Shown piece after piece: positions 1-8,375 of a stretch of 64,000 bases of DNA; the stretch's first letter is position 1; each line of letters begins with the position of its first letter. Source of the DNA: Burkholderia cepacia ATCC 25416 (GTDB lineage Bacteria; Pseudomonadota; Gammaproteobacteria; Burkholderiales; Burkholderiaceae). A program made the position numbers and the translations under genes. The stretch covers positions 868,001-932,000 of the forward strand of contig NZ_CP012983.1 in NCBI RefSeq assembly GCF_001411495.1, read 5' to 3'. The notes below the pieces were generated by a model. It had not been told where the DNA came from and made no database searches. It saw only the letters and a list, made by a program, of their open reading frames with translations.

Positions 1-1059
1 GTCGTAGGTCGCATGCAGCCGGAACGGCCAGCGGTGCCGCACCAGCAGCCGCACCACCGCGGCCAGTTCGGCCTCCAGCGCCGCCGGCAGATCGGGGCGC
101 GGTTCGAGAAAATTGCCGAAATCGGCGGCCGAATACACCAGCAGCTCGCCGGCGCCGTTCATCCGCAGGAACGCGTCGCCGTCGCCGGGTTTCGCGAGCG
201 TCACCCAGCGCGCGTAGTCGTCGAGCTCCCGCCCCGCATGCTGCACGAACAGGCTGTACGCGACGCGCACGGTCATTTCGCCGCGCCGCGCGAGTGCCAG
301 GATCGCGCCGTAGTCGTCCGGAAAGGCCTGGAAATCGCCGCCCGCGTCGATCGCGCTCGTCACGCCGAGCCGGTTCAGCTCGCGCATGAAATGCCGCATC
401 GAATTCATCTGGTCGTCGTGGCCGAGCTTCGGGGCCCGTTCGAGCGCCTCGTGCAGCACGGCCATGTCCGGGCGCGCGATCAGCAGGCCGGTCGGCCGGC
501 CGAGGCGATCGCGCTGGATCTCGCCGCCGGGCGGGTTCGACGTGTCGCGGCCGTAGCCGATCGCGCGCAGCGCGGCCGCGTTCAGCAGCGCGCTGTCGCC
601 CAGGTGCATGATGAAGACCGGCGTGTCGGGCGCGATCTCGTTCAGTTCGGCCGCCGTCGGCCCGCGCTTTTCGGCGAACTGGAATTCGGTCCAGCCGCCG
701 ACCACGCGCACCCAGTGCGGCGCGGGCGTGCGCAGCACCTGGCGACGCAGCATCGCGAGCGCGTCGGCCAGCGTCGGCACGCCGTCCCAGCGCAGTTCCA
801 GGTTGAAGTTCAGGCCGCCGCGGATCATGTGCAGGTGCGAATCGTTCAGCCCCGGGATCACGGTGCGGCCGTTCAGGTCGATGCACTGCGTGCCGGCATG
901 CGCATGCCGCATCACGTCGTGCCCGCTGCCGGCCGCGAGGATCCGGCCGTCCTTCACGGCGAGCGCGGTCACGAACGACTGCCGGTCGTCCTGCGTCGCG
1001 ATCTTGCCGTTGCATACGATGAGGTCCGCCGCCGCGGCGGATGCCGTCGCCCTAAGCAC
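1..1059 (-). CDS. Amidohydrolase family 3 protein (YtcJ-like), C-terminus cut by window
   Basis: Metal-dependent hydrolase of the amidohydrolase 3 family, which hydrolyses amide or C-N bonds; the substrate cannot be told. The reading frame is open to base 1, so about the last third is missing. The N-terminal beta-sandwich strand (DLIVCNGKIAT) leads to the metal motif DSHLH at residues 73-77, and the frame reaches WPFRLHATYD at the window edge, a hallmark of YtcJ-type proteins. I chose the GTG at 1059; a GTG at 1131 in the same frame, behind a GGGGGAG run, would add 24 residues and is a real alternative. No convincing signal peptide. Family confident, substrate unknown. Confidence 0.85.
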   Translation of the reverse strand, partial: MLRATASAAAADLIVCNGKIATQDDRQSFVTALAVKDGRILAAGSGHDVMRHAHAGTQCIDLNGRTVIPGLNDSHLHMIRGGLNFNLELRWDGVPTLADALAMLRRQVLRTPAPHWVRVVGGWTEFQFAEKRGPTAAELNEIAPDTPVFIMHLGDSALLNAAALRAIGYGRDTSNPPGGEIQRDRLGRPTGLLIARPDMAVLHEALERAPKLGHDDQMNSMRHFMRELNRLGVTSAIDAGGDFQAFPDDYGAILALARRGEMTVRVAYSLFVQHAGRELDDYARWVTLAKPGDGDAFLRMNGAGELLVYSAADFGNFLEPRPDLPAALEAELAAVVRLLVRHRWPFRLHATYD

Positions 1060-1223
1060 CGTCAGGCCCTCCGCTTGCGCCGTGAGCCGGCACGCGGCCG
1101 CATGCCGCCTGCCTCCGGTTCGACGATACACGGACCATCCACTCCCCCTTGAACATTGAACGATCGGACCGACGGGCCGCGGCGCGATGGCGCGGTGTCG
1201 TCCTGCGCGAACCGGGCATGCCG

Positions 1224-4130
1224 TTACGCCACCTGCTGCATCGCATCCGCCGCCTCGTGCCGCATGCGCGACCGGCCCGCCGGCAGCGCCGGCTCCGGGC
1301 GCACGAAGTTCTGCAGGCGCGCGAGCCGGCGCACGTCGAACGCGCGCGATTGCGGATCGAAATGCCCCGACAGGTTCGCCACCAGCGACGACGCCTGGCC
1401 CGTCCGCCCGCGCTCGATCAGGTGATCGGCGAGATCGAGCGTGCCGCGCAGCGCCCACATCGCGGCGCCTTGCCCGTTCGCGGTATGGATCCCGGTCAGC
1501 AGATGCCGGTGCCCTTCGACTTCGTACGCGAGCGCGGCATCGGGCTCCGCGGTGCGGGCCTGCTCGAGCATCGCGAGCCCCCGGACGCGCAGCAGTTCCG
1601 GCACGAACAGGTGCTCGCCGTGCGCGCGGCAGCGCGCGAGCGTCGCGTCGAGTTTCGCGCATGCCTCGGCCGCGCGGCCGGTGCGCGTCAGCCCTTCCGC
1701 GTACGCGACGACCAGCGGCGCGAGCAGGCGCCGGAACCCGCTCGCCTCGATGCGCCGCAGCGCGGGTTCGAGCCGCGCGAGACCGGCGCCGGGATGCCCG
1801 GCCTGCATGTCGAACTGCCCGGCGAGGCCTTCCGCGTGGCTGAGCCAGATGTCGAACCCGTTCGCCTCCGCGGTCGAGCGCAGCGTACCGAGATAGTCGG
1901 AAATCACGTCGTGATCGCCGTAGCGCAGCGCGATCGGCACGGCCGCCGCGCCGAGCACGACGCACAGCGCCAGCCCCGACCCGGTGCGGCGCGCGGATTC
2001 GACCGCCTGCGCGGCCAGCCGCATCGCGTATTCCGGATCGCCCTGCATCCAGACGAGCCGCATCAGCATCGTGCGGCCGAGCGTCGCGACGTCGACCCCG
2101 AGCGCGGCTTCCGCGCAGGACGGCTCGCCGGCCACGGCCAGCCCGGCGGTCGCGGCCTCCAGCCGCTCGCGGGCCTGCGCGTGTTCGCCGAAGTAATGCA
2201 GCGACGTCGCGACCATCGCGTTCGCCAGCAGCCGCTGCGGCCGGTCGCCGCGCCGTTCGGCCGCGCGCTCGAAGCGCGTCGCGTAGCGCAGCGATTCGTG
2301 GATGTCGGAGCGCGTCAGCATCGTGTTCCACAGCCCGACCAGCGCGCACGCGTCGAACGCCTCGTCGCCGATCCGGCCCGCGAGCACGAGCGTCCGGTCC
2401 CACATCGCGGCCGCCGCGTGCGTATCGCCGTCGGTATGCAGCAGCGCCGTCGCGTAAGCGGCGCGCAGGCGCAGCTCGCGTGCCGCGTCGATGCCGCCGG
2501 TATCGCCGGTTCCAGCGGCCTCGATCGCGTCGAGCGCCCGCCGCGCCGGATGCGCGCATTCGCGCATCCGCGCCGGTTCCAGCAACGCGAGCGCCAGTGC
2601 GTCCGCTTCGTGCCCTCGCGGCTCGACCGCGACGGGCTCGCGCGGCGCCGGCGCCGGTGCGTCCGCGGCGACACGCGGGCTCGCGAGATCCGCGGCCGGC
2701 GCCGGCGCCTGCATCCGCGCCTCCCCCTGCTCGCGCTCGTAGCACGCATGACGCTCGGCGACGAGGTCGAATTCGCCTTCGTTGCGCAGTTTCTCGAGCG
2801 CGTACGCGCGCGTCGATTCCGTCAACCGGTAACGCGCGTGCGCGCCGTGGAACTCGACGGTCACCAGCGACTTCGCGACCAGTTCGCCGAGCACCGCGAT
2901 CGTCTCGGCGGCCGACATCCCGGGATCCATCGCGACCTCGCGCGCGGCATCGAACGTGAACGGGCCGATGAAGCACCCCATGCGGCGAAACAGCGAGCGC
3001 GCGGCCGCATCCAGCAGCACGTAGCTCCAGTCGAACGTCGCCCGCAACGTCTGGTGGCGCGGCAGCGCCGAGCGCAGCCCGCCGGTCAGCAGGTTCAGCC
3101 GGTCGTCCAGACGCGCGGCGACGGCCTCGAGCCCGAGCGTCGCGACGCGCGCGGCAGCCAGCTCGATCGCGAGCGGCAGCCCGTCCAGGCGCCGGCAGAT
3201 GTCGCCGATCAGCCTGATGCCGGCCGCATCGACCGCGCAGTCGGGCGTGGCGGCGCGGATCCGCGCGAGGAACAGCTCGACGGCCGAATGACGCACGATT
3301 TCGTCGAGCGGCGCGTCGCTGTCCGGCACCGCCAGCGGGCTCACGCGAAACACGGCTTCGGCCGAGATATGCAGGGGTTCGCGGCTCGTCGCGAGCACGC
3401 GCAGCGACGGCGCGCGCGACGTCAGCGTATCGACGAGATCGGCCACCAGATCGACGACGTGTTCCGCGTTGTCGAGCACGATCAGGGCCGGCGACGCGGC
3501 GAACGCTCCGGCGATCCGGTCGATGCCCGGCACGCCGTCGGTCTCGAGGCCGAGTTCCGCGGCGATCGCGAGCAGCACGTCGTCGCGCGTCGCGGCGCTC
3601 GCGAGCGCGACGAACAGCACGCGTTCGCCGGACCGCTCGCGCAGCTCGTGGGCGACGCGGCCGGCCAGGCTCGTCTTGCCGATGCCGCCCGCCCCGACGA
3701 GCGTGACGACCGGTGCGCGCTCGATCATGTCGACGATCTGTCCGATCTCAGCCTGACGCCCGACGAGCGAAACCGGGCGGGCCGCCGCGACGGGATCGGC
3801 CGGCAACGCGGCCGTGCGCGGCGCGGCCTCGTGCGCGACGGCGGGAGGCGCGATCAGCAGGTAGCCGCGGCCCGGCACCGTCTTGATCAGGTCGCGGTCC
3901 GCGCCCAGCGCCTTGCGCAGCGTCGCGACGTGAACCTGCAACCGGTTTTCCTCGACGATCAGGCCCGGCCACACGGCATCCATGATGTCGTCCTTCGACA
4001 CGACGGAACCGTTGGCGCGATGCAGCACTTCAAGTATGTCAAGCGCGCGTGCGCCGATACGCAGCGACGCGCCGTGGTGGCGAATGTCACGCTGCTCGAA
4101 ATCCACCGACAACGTCCCGATCTGGATCAT
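1224..4130 (-). CDS. Winged-helix DNA-binding ATPase regulator (968 aa)
   Basis: Large one-component transcriptional regulator. Residues 1-95 form an OmpR-type winged helix ending in the typical KTVPGRGYLL wing. Residues 120-420 are an NB-ARC/AAA-like ATPase with Walker A GAGGIGKT (146-153) and Walker B LIVLD (216-220), then LATSREPL and GLPLAIELAAARV motifs. From about 500 to the end the protein is alpha-helical and TPR-like, presumably the signal-sensing part. The ATG at 4130 has GGAGG eight bases upstream; an ATG at 4163 is possible. It is divergent from the AraC gene at 4542. Target unknown. The family is common in Burkholderia and usually controls an adjacent gene. Confidence 0.88.
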   Translation of the reverse strand: MIQIGTLSVDFEQRDIRHHGASLRIGARALDILEVLHRANGSVVSKDDIMDAVWPGLIVEENRLQVHVATLRKALGADRDLIKTVPGRGYLLIAPPAVAHEAAPRTAALPADPVAAARPVSLVGRQAEIGQIVDMIERAPVVTLVGAGGIGKTSLAGRVAHELRERSGERVLFVALASAATRDDVLLAIAAELGLETDGVPGIDRIAGAFAASPALIVLDNAEHVVDLVADLVDTLTSRAPSLRVLATSREPLHISAEAVFRVSPLAVPDSDAPLDEIVRHSAVELFLARIRAATPDCAVDAAGIRLIGDICRRLDGLPLAIELAAARVATLGLEAVAARLDDRLNLLTGGLRSALPRHQTLRATFDWSYVLLDAAARSLFRRMGCFIGPFTFDAAREVAMDPGMSAAETIAVLGELVAKSLVTVEFHGAHARYRLTESTRAYALEKLRNEGEFDLVAERHACYEREQGEARMQAPAPAADLASPRVAADAPAPAPREPVAVEPRGHEADALALALLEPARMRECAHPARRALDAIEAAGTGDTGGIDAARELRLRAAYATALLHTDGDTHAAAAMWDRTLVLAGRIGDEAFDACALVGLWNTMLTRSDIHESLRYATRFERAAERRGDRPQRLLANAMVATSLHYFGEHAQARERLEAATAGLAVAGEPSCAEAALGVDVATLGRTMLMRLVWMQGDPEYAMRLAAQAVESARRTGSGLALCVVLGAAAVPIALRYGDHDVISDYLGTLRSTAEANGFDIWLSHAEGLAGQFDMQAGHPGAGLARLEPALRRIEASGFRRLLAPLVVAYAEGLTRTGRAAEACAKLDATLARCRAHGEHLFVPELLRVRGLAMLEQARTAEPDAALAYEVEGHRHLLTGIHTANGQGAAMWALRGTLDLADHLIERGRTGQASSLVANLSGHFDPQSRAFDVRRLARLQNFVRPEPALPAGRSRMRHEAADAMQQVA

Positions 4131-4541
4131 GGCCGCCTCCAGGTTCCCCACGATGACCGCCATGTGAACACGGCCGTTCACCAGGGCGGGAATGCACACC
4201 CGTCCAGCGCTGCCGGCCGGGCGCAAAGTCTCAAAATGTGGACTGAGTGTAAACACGGAATTAACAAAAATCTTGAAGGAAAATGCGCTGGCCTCCCGCA
4301 CACCGGCGCGCCCGCGGGCGGGCGCCGCGCCGAACGAAAATGGGGTGGCATCGGCCCCGCGTTGGCCATGGCGGCGCGCTCGCGTGCCCGTCGAGGCCGG
4401 CGCGGCGCGGGTCGGGCCGCTGGCAAGCATTTCGTCAGCAAGTGGACATTTATTCAAGTTAACTTGGGCCGGTCGAGTGCACCGTTTAAACTTCGCGTAA
4501 ATATGTTCGCGCGCCGCCCCCCATCGAAGGATTGTTCCGCC
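4131..4541. other. Divergent intergenic region, no gene
   Basis: About 410 bases separating two divergent regulators. It is AT-richer than its surroundings near 4250-4290 and 4440-4500. It contains the perfect 12-bp palindrome CAAGTTAACTTG (4455-4466) and a plausible plus-strand promoter for the AraC gene. I see no credible coding sequence here. Confidence 0.6.
4464..4492 (+). promoter_or_regulatory. Candidate sigma-70 promoter of the AraC gene with overlapping palindrome
   Basis: TTGGGC (4464-4469), a 17-base spacer, then TAAACT (4487-4492), 50 bases upstream of the start at 4542. The -35 overlaps the palindrome CAAGTTAACTTG (4455-4466), as expected for a repressor or autoregulator site. 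The -35 is weak (3 of 6), so the call is tentative. Confidence 0.35.
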
Positions 4542-5456
4542 ATGCCAGATTCCCTCGTCGCGTCCCCGGCCGCACGGCCGAAAGACACGCTCGGCTGCCT
4601 GTCGAGCCTGCTGTCCAAGGACATCGAACGCCCGGTCGGCGGGCTCACGCTCCATCGCAAATGCATGCGCGACGAGCACTTCGAGCGCATCGAGATGGCG
4701 GCCAGCGATCGCGGCTTCCTGATCGGCGTGTCGCTCAACGGCGGACACCGGCGCACGATCTACGGCGGCACCGGCCAATCCCGCTCCGAGCGGCGGTTCC
4801 AGCACAACTCGATCTACATTCGCGACTTCTCCCGGAATTTTCGTGCCGACCTGTACGGCAAGTTCGACTTCCTGCTGGTCGAGCTGTCGCACGCGTATCT
4901 CGACGGCCTCGGCCGCGAGCACGACGGCACCGAAATCGGCGGCCTGACCTGCGCGCCCGACGTACAGGACGAGGTGCTGGGCCATCTCGCGCACGCGGTG
5001 GCCGACAGCCTCGACGAGCCCGGCGTGCTGAACGCGCTGTTCGTCGAGCAGATGGGGCTCGCGATCGGCGCGCATCTCGCGCGCCAGTACGGCAACGCGG
5101 ACGCGCGCGACCTGCAGCACAAGGGCCTGCTGTCGCCGGCGAAGACGGCGCTCGCGAAAGAGCTGCTGATGGAGAAGGCCGATCTCGGCGTGTCGATCGA
5201 GGAAGTCGCGCGCGAGTGCGATCTGTCGCGCGGCTATTTCATCCGTGCGTTCTCGCGCACGACGGGGCGCACGCCGCATCAATGGCTGCTCGAACAGCGC
5301 GTGATCCGCGCGCGGCAACTGATCGAGACGACCGACATGTCGCTCGCGGAAATCGCGGCCGCCTGCGGCTTCGCGGACCAGAGCCACCTGAACCGCGTGT
5401 TCGCGCGCATCGTCGGCCATCCGCCCGGCGCCTGGCGGCGCGAACTGACGCGCTGA
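4542..5456 (+). CDS. AraC-family transcriptional regulator (304 aa)
   Basis: DNA-binding regulator with the paired helix-turn-helix of the AraC/XylS family in the last 100 residues: SIEEVARECDLSRGYFIRAF for the first helix-turn-helix and LAEIAAACGFADQSHLNRVF for the second, followed by the PxxWR signature (PPGAWRREL). The N-terminal 200 residues are an unassigned sensory domain. Start at the ATG at 4542 (MPDSLV), with GAAGGA about 10 bases upstream; an in-frame ATG at 4503 has no ribosome binding site. Ligand and targets unknown; the divergent ATPase regulator is the only adjacent candidate partner. Confidence 0.88.
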   Translation: MPDSLVASPAARPKDTLGCLSSLLSKDIERPVGGLTLHRKCMRDEHFERIEMAASDRGFLIGVSLNGGHRRTIYGGTGQSRSERRFQHNSIYIRDFSRNFRADLYGKFDFLLVELSHAYLDGLGREHDGTEIGGLTCAPDVQDEVLGHLAHAVADSLDEPGVLNALFVEQMGLAIGAHLARQYGNADARDLQHKGLLSPAKTALAKELLMEKADLGVSIEEVARECDLSRGYFIRAFSRTTGRTPHQWLLEQRVIRARQLIETTDMSLAEIAAACGFADQSHLNRVFARIVGHPPGAWRRELTR

Positions 5457-5537
5457 CGCGGCCGCGCGCCACCGCTACGCGCGTGCCCCGCACCTCACTG
5501 CACGACACGGCACGGCACGGCGCGCATCGCCCGTCGC

Positions 5538-6509
5538 TCACCGGAGCGGCGTCGCGTCGTAATTGACCGGCACCCAGTCGTACTGCTCCCCGTCCCTGCG
5601 CAAATGCCCGAACCCGGGAAACGCGATGTGCGCGGCGCCGACGAGGTAACGCTTGTCCGCGACGCGCTTCAGCGTATCGCGCCGGGTGCGGCGCGCCGCG
5701 TCCGCATCGCTGTCGTACTGGACCGTCGCGTCCGGATCCTGCAGCTGGATCGCCGCGACGTGCACGATGTCGCCCCACGCGAGCAGCCCGGCGTCGCCGC
5801 TCTCGATCAGGTACGCGGTATGGCCCGGCGTATGGCCAGGCATCGGCACCGCGCGAATGCCGGGCGCGAGCGTCGCTTCGCCGCGAAACGTCTTGAAGCG
5901 GCCCGCCGCGACGTACGGCGCGACCGACGCGGCAGCCGCATCGAAGAACGACGCGAGGAACGCCGGCGCCTGTGCCTTGTTGTCCGGATCGAGCCAGTAG
6001 TTCGCTTCGATCTCGTTCACGCGCACCACCGCGTTCGGGAAGGTCATCCTGCCGTTCGTCACGATGCCGCCGACATGATCCTTGTGCAGGTGCGTGAGCA
6101 GCACCTCGTCGATCTGCTCCGGCGCATAACCGGCCGCACGCAGGTTCGCGAGCAGCTTGCCGCAGCAATCGCCGTACAGCACGCCGGCCCCCGAATCGAC
6201 GAGGATCCGCTTCGTGCCGGTATCGACGAGGAACGCGTTGATCGAGCCCTGCACGGGCGGCTCGAGAAACGCGCGGTCGAGATCGCGCCGGATGTCGTCC
6301 TTCGAGATGCCGCGGAACACCGTATCGACCGGAAACGGATGCGTGCCGTCGGACAGCGCGACGATCCGCAGGCTGCCGAGCTGCTGCCGATAGAAGCCGG
6401 GCGCCTGATCCGCGCCGCCCGGTCCGGCCGCACACGCGGCCGATGCGAGGATGCCGAAGCACCACGCGATGACCAGCATGCCGCCGGTACGCCAGTTCAG
6501 GTTCTTCAT
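5538..6509 (-). CDS. Exported metallo-beta-lactamase-fold hydrolase (323 aa)
   Basis: Zinc hydrolase of the MBL fold. Residues 1-28 form a signal peptide ending ASAACAAG. The metal motif HLHKDH is at 140-145, a further His lies in PGHTPGH (H226), the bridging Asp in WGDIVH (D247) and a late His in HIAFPG (H294), so the site is complete. The TPGHT pattern and length resemble periplasmic quorum-quenching or glyoxalase-II-like MBL proteins, but the substrate cannot be named. It ends toward the AraC gene (convergent, 81 bases). Upstream lies a separate minus-strand gene starting at 7311. Confidence 0.87.
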   Translation of the reverse strand: MKNLNWRTGGMLVIAWCFGILASAACAAGPGGADQAPGFYRQQLGSLRIVALSDGTHPFPVDTVFRGISKDDIRRDLDRAFLEPPVQGSINAFLVDTGTKRILVDSGAGVLYGDCCGKLLANLRAAGYAPEQIDEVLLTHLHKDHVGGIVTNGRMTFPNAVVRVNEIEANYWLDPDNKAQAPAFLASFFDAAAASVAPYVAAGRFKTFRGEATLAPGIRAVPMPGHTPGHTAYLIESGDAGLLAWGDIVHVAAIQLQDPDATVQYDSDADAARRTRRDTLKRVADKRYLVGAAHIAFPGFGHLRRDGEQYDWVPVNYDATPLR

Positions 6510-6660
6510 GTCCGCTCCCCGGTTGCGTATCGAGATATCGCGCGCGGTGCCGGCCCGGCCGGTCAGGCGCGCGACACCGAGCTTACCGGCCGGTTTCGCA
6601 ATAATCCTGAGCGCGACATGAATCGTTCTGAAAGCCGGCACCCGCCGGCGCCGGCCCGGC

Positions 6661-7311
6661 TTACGCGGCCCGATCCCGCGCGCGCTGCGCGTCGAGCAAT
6701 GCGGCGCGAAACACGTCGGCCGGCTGCGCGCCGCTGACGACCGTCGACCCGATGCGCGTCGACGGCACCGACGCGATGCCGTCGCGCACCGCCGCCTCCT
6801 CGAGCGCGACCACCGCGTCGAGCCCTTCGCCGGATGCGAGGAATGCACGCACCGCATCGCCGGCCAGGCCGGCGCCGGCCGCGATCTCGACCAGCACGTC
6901 CGCATCGCCGATATCGCGGCCGTCGCGGAAATACGCGGCAAACAGCGCATCGACGAGCGCGACCGCGCTGCCGTGCTGCTGCGCGAACCAGACGAGCCGG
7001 TGCGCGAGCCGCGTGTTCGGCGTGCGCGCGATCCGTGCGTGGTCGAACACGAGGCCCGCCGCGCGGCCGGCGTCGGCCACATGCGCGTCGAGCGCCTGCG
7101 AACGCGCCCAGCTGCCGAACTTCGCGCTCCGGTACGCCTTGCGGTCGATGCCGCCGGCCGGCATCGTCGGGTTCAGTTCGAACGGCACGAACCGCACGTT
7201 CACGGCGCCGGCCAGGCCGGCTGCTTCGATCGCCTCCGCGAGCCGGTGCTCCGCGATCCAGCACCACGGGCAGATCAGGTCGTAGGTCACGGTTACTTCG
7301 ACGGGTTTCAT
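6661..7311 (-). CDS. DsbA-family oxidoreductase (FrnE-like, 216 aa)
   Basis: Thioredoxin-fold protein of the DsbA/2-hydroxychromene-2-carboxylate isomerase group. The active-site motif CPWC lies at residues 14-17, followed by the helical insertion usual for FrnE/YwbO-type proteins; IASVPSTRIG near the C-terminus contains the conserved cis-proline loop (VPS). There is no signal peptide, so it should act in the cytoplasm. Of two ATGs at 7317 and 7311, the second is placed correctly behind AGGAG (6 bases). It is divergent from the LysR regulator at 7432, 120 bases away, its likely controller. Confidence 0.87.
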   Translation of the reverse strand: MKPVEVTVTYDLICPWCWIAEHRLAEAIEAAGLAGAVNVRFVPFELNPTMPAGGIDRKAYRSAKFGSWARSQALDAHVADAGRAAGLVFDHARIARTPNTRLAHRLVWFAQQHGSAVALVDALFAAYFRDGRDIGDADVLVEIAAGAGLAGDAVRAFLASGEGLDAVVALEEAAVRDGIASVPSTRIGSTVVSGAQPADVFRAALLDAQRARDRAA

Positions 7312-7431
7312 CGTCATCTCCTGTACATTGCAGTCCGGAAGATAACGCTTGCGCGCCGGCGATAGAATGCGAACGGCACGCAACGCATCGTTGCGGCCTG
7401 CACAAAGGCACAAAGACTCGAAGAGCACGAC

Positions 7432-8337
7432 ATGGACAAATTCTCCGCGCTGCGCGCGTTCGTCGAAGTAGCGGAAGCCGGCGGTTTCTCGAGCGCGGGG
7501 CGCCGCCTCGACCTCGCGGCATCGTCGGTGGTACGCGCGGTGGATGCGCTCGAGGCGTCGCTCGGCACCGTGCTGCTGAACCGCACGACGCGCCAGGTCA
7601 CGCTGTCCGACGCGGGTGCCATGTACTACGCACGCGCGAAGCAGCTGCTCGAGGAACTCGCGGAAGCCGACGCGCTGGTGTCCGATCGCGGCGACGAGCC
7701 GTCCGGGCCGCTGCGCGTGTCGGTGCCGGTCGCGTACGGCGTGCGCCGCATCGCGCCGCACGTCGCGGCGTTCCTCGCGCGCCACCCGAAGCTCGATCTC
7801 GACCTGCAGCTCACCGACGAACGCGTCGATCTCGTCGCGGGCCGCATCGACGTCGCGATCCGGCTCGGCGAAGCGGCGCCGTCCGCCGAAGTCGTCGCGC
7901 GGACGCTCGGCACGTTCCACCGCTACGTCGTCGCGAGCCACGACTACCTCGCCGCGCACGGCACGCCGGCCGAGCCGGGCGAGCTCGTCGATCACGCGTG
8001 CCTGCGCTTTCACTTCGGCGGCGACCAGCAGGCGTGGTCGTTCGTCGACGCGCACGGCACGGCGCAGGTGCGCGTTACCGGGCGCCTGAAATCGAACCAC
8101 AGCGAAGTGCTTCGCGATGCGGCGCTCGACGGCGCCGGCATCGCGCTGCTGCCCGACTGGCTGGTCGAGGCCGACGTCCAGTCGGGCCGCCTGCGCCGGC
8201 TCTTCGAGCAATACGACGTGACGCCCGGCACGGCCCGCTCGGTCGTCACCGCGCTCTACCTGCCGACGCAGCGCGGCTCGAAACGCGTGACCGCGTTCAT
8301 CGATTTCGTCGAAACGCTGGTGCGCGCGCCGCACTGA
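7432..8337 (+). CDS. LysR-family transcriptional regulator (301 aa)
   Basis: Typical LysR protein: N-terminal winged helix (MDKFSALRAFVEVAEAGGFS, then ASSVVRAVDALEASLGTVLL) and a periplasmic-binding-protein-like effector domain from about residue 90. It belongs to the large group of DsdC/CrgA-like regulators that act on a divergent neighbour, here the DsbA-family gene. The effector is unknown. It converges on the channel gene ending at 8376, with a GC hairpin between them. Confidence 0.9.
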   Translation: MDKFSALRAFVEVAEAGGFSSAGRRLDLAASSVVRAVDALEASLGTVLLNRTTRQVTLSDAGAMYYARAKQLLEELAEADALVSDRGDEPSGPLRVSVPVAYGVRRIAPHVAAFLARHPKLDLDLQLTDERVDLVAGRIDVAIRLGEAAPSAEVVARTLGTFHRYVVASHDYLAAHGTPAEPGELVDHACLRFHFGGDQQAWSFVDAHGTAQVRVTGRLKSNHSEVLRDAALDGAGIALLPDWLVEADVQSGRLRRLFEQYDVTPGTARSVVTALYLPTQRGSKRVTAFIDFVETLVRAPH

Positions 8338-8352
8338 GCCGTCCGGCGGCGT

Positions 8353-8369
8353 GCCGCGCGACGCGCGGC
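8353..8369. terminator. GC hairpin between convergent genes
   Basis: Perfect 7-bp stem GCCGCGC-GAC-GCGCGGC in the 38 bases separating the LysR gene and the minus-strand channel gene. There is no T-run, so it would be a weak or Rho-assisted bidirectional terminator. Confidence 0.4.
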
Positions 8370-8375
8370 GCCGCG

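Noticed and set aside
1149..5456. Very long open frames on both strands over 1.1-5.4 kb (about 1400 codons each)
   Set aside because: They are read-through extensions of the real minus-strand ATPase regulator and plus-strand AraC gene; outside these genes the translations are Arg/Ala-rich antisense sequence without family features.
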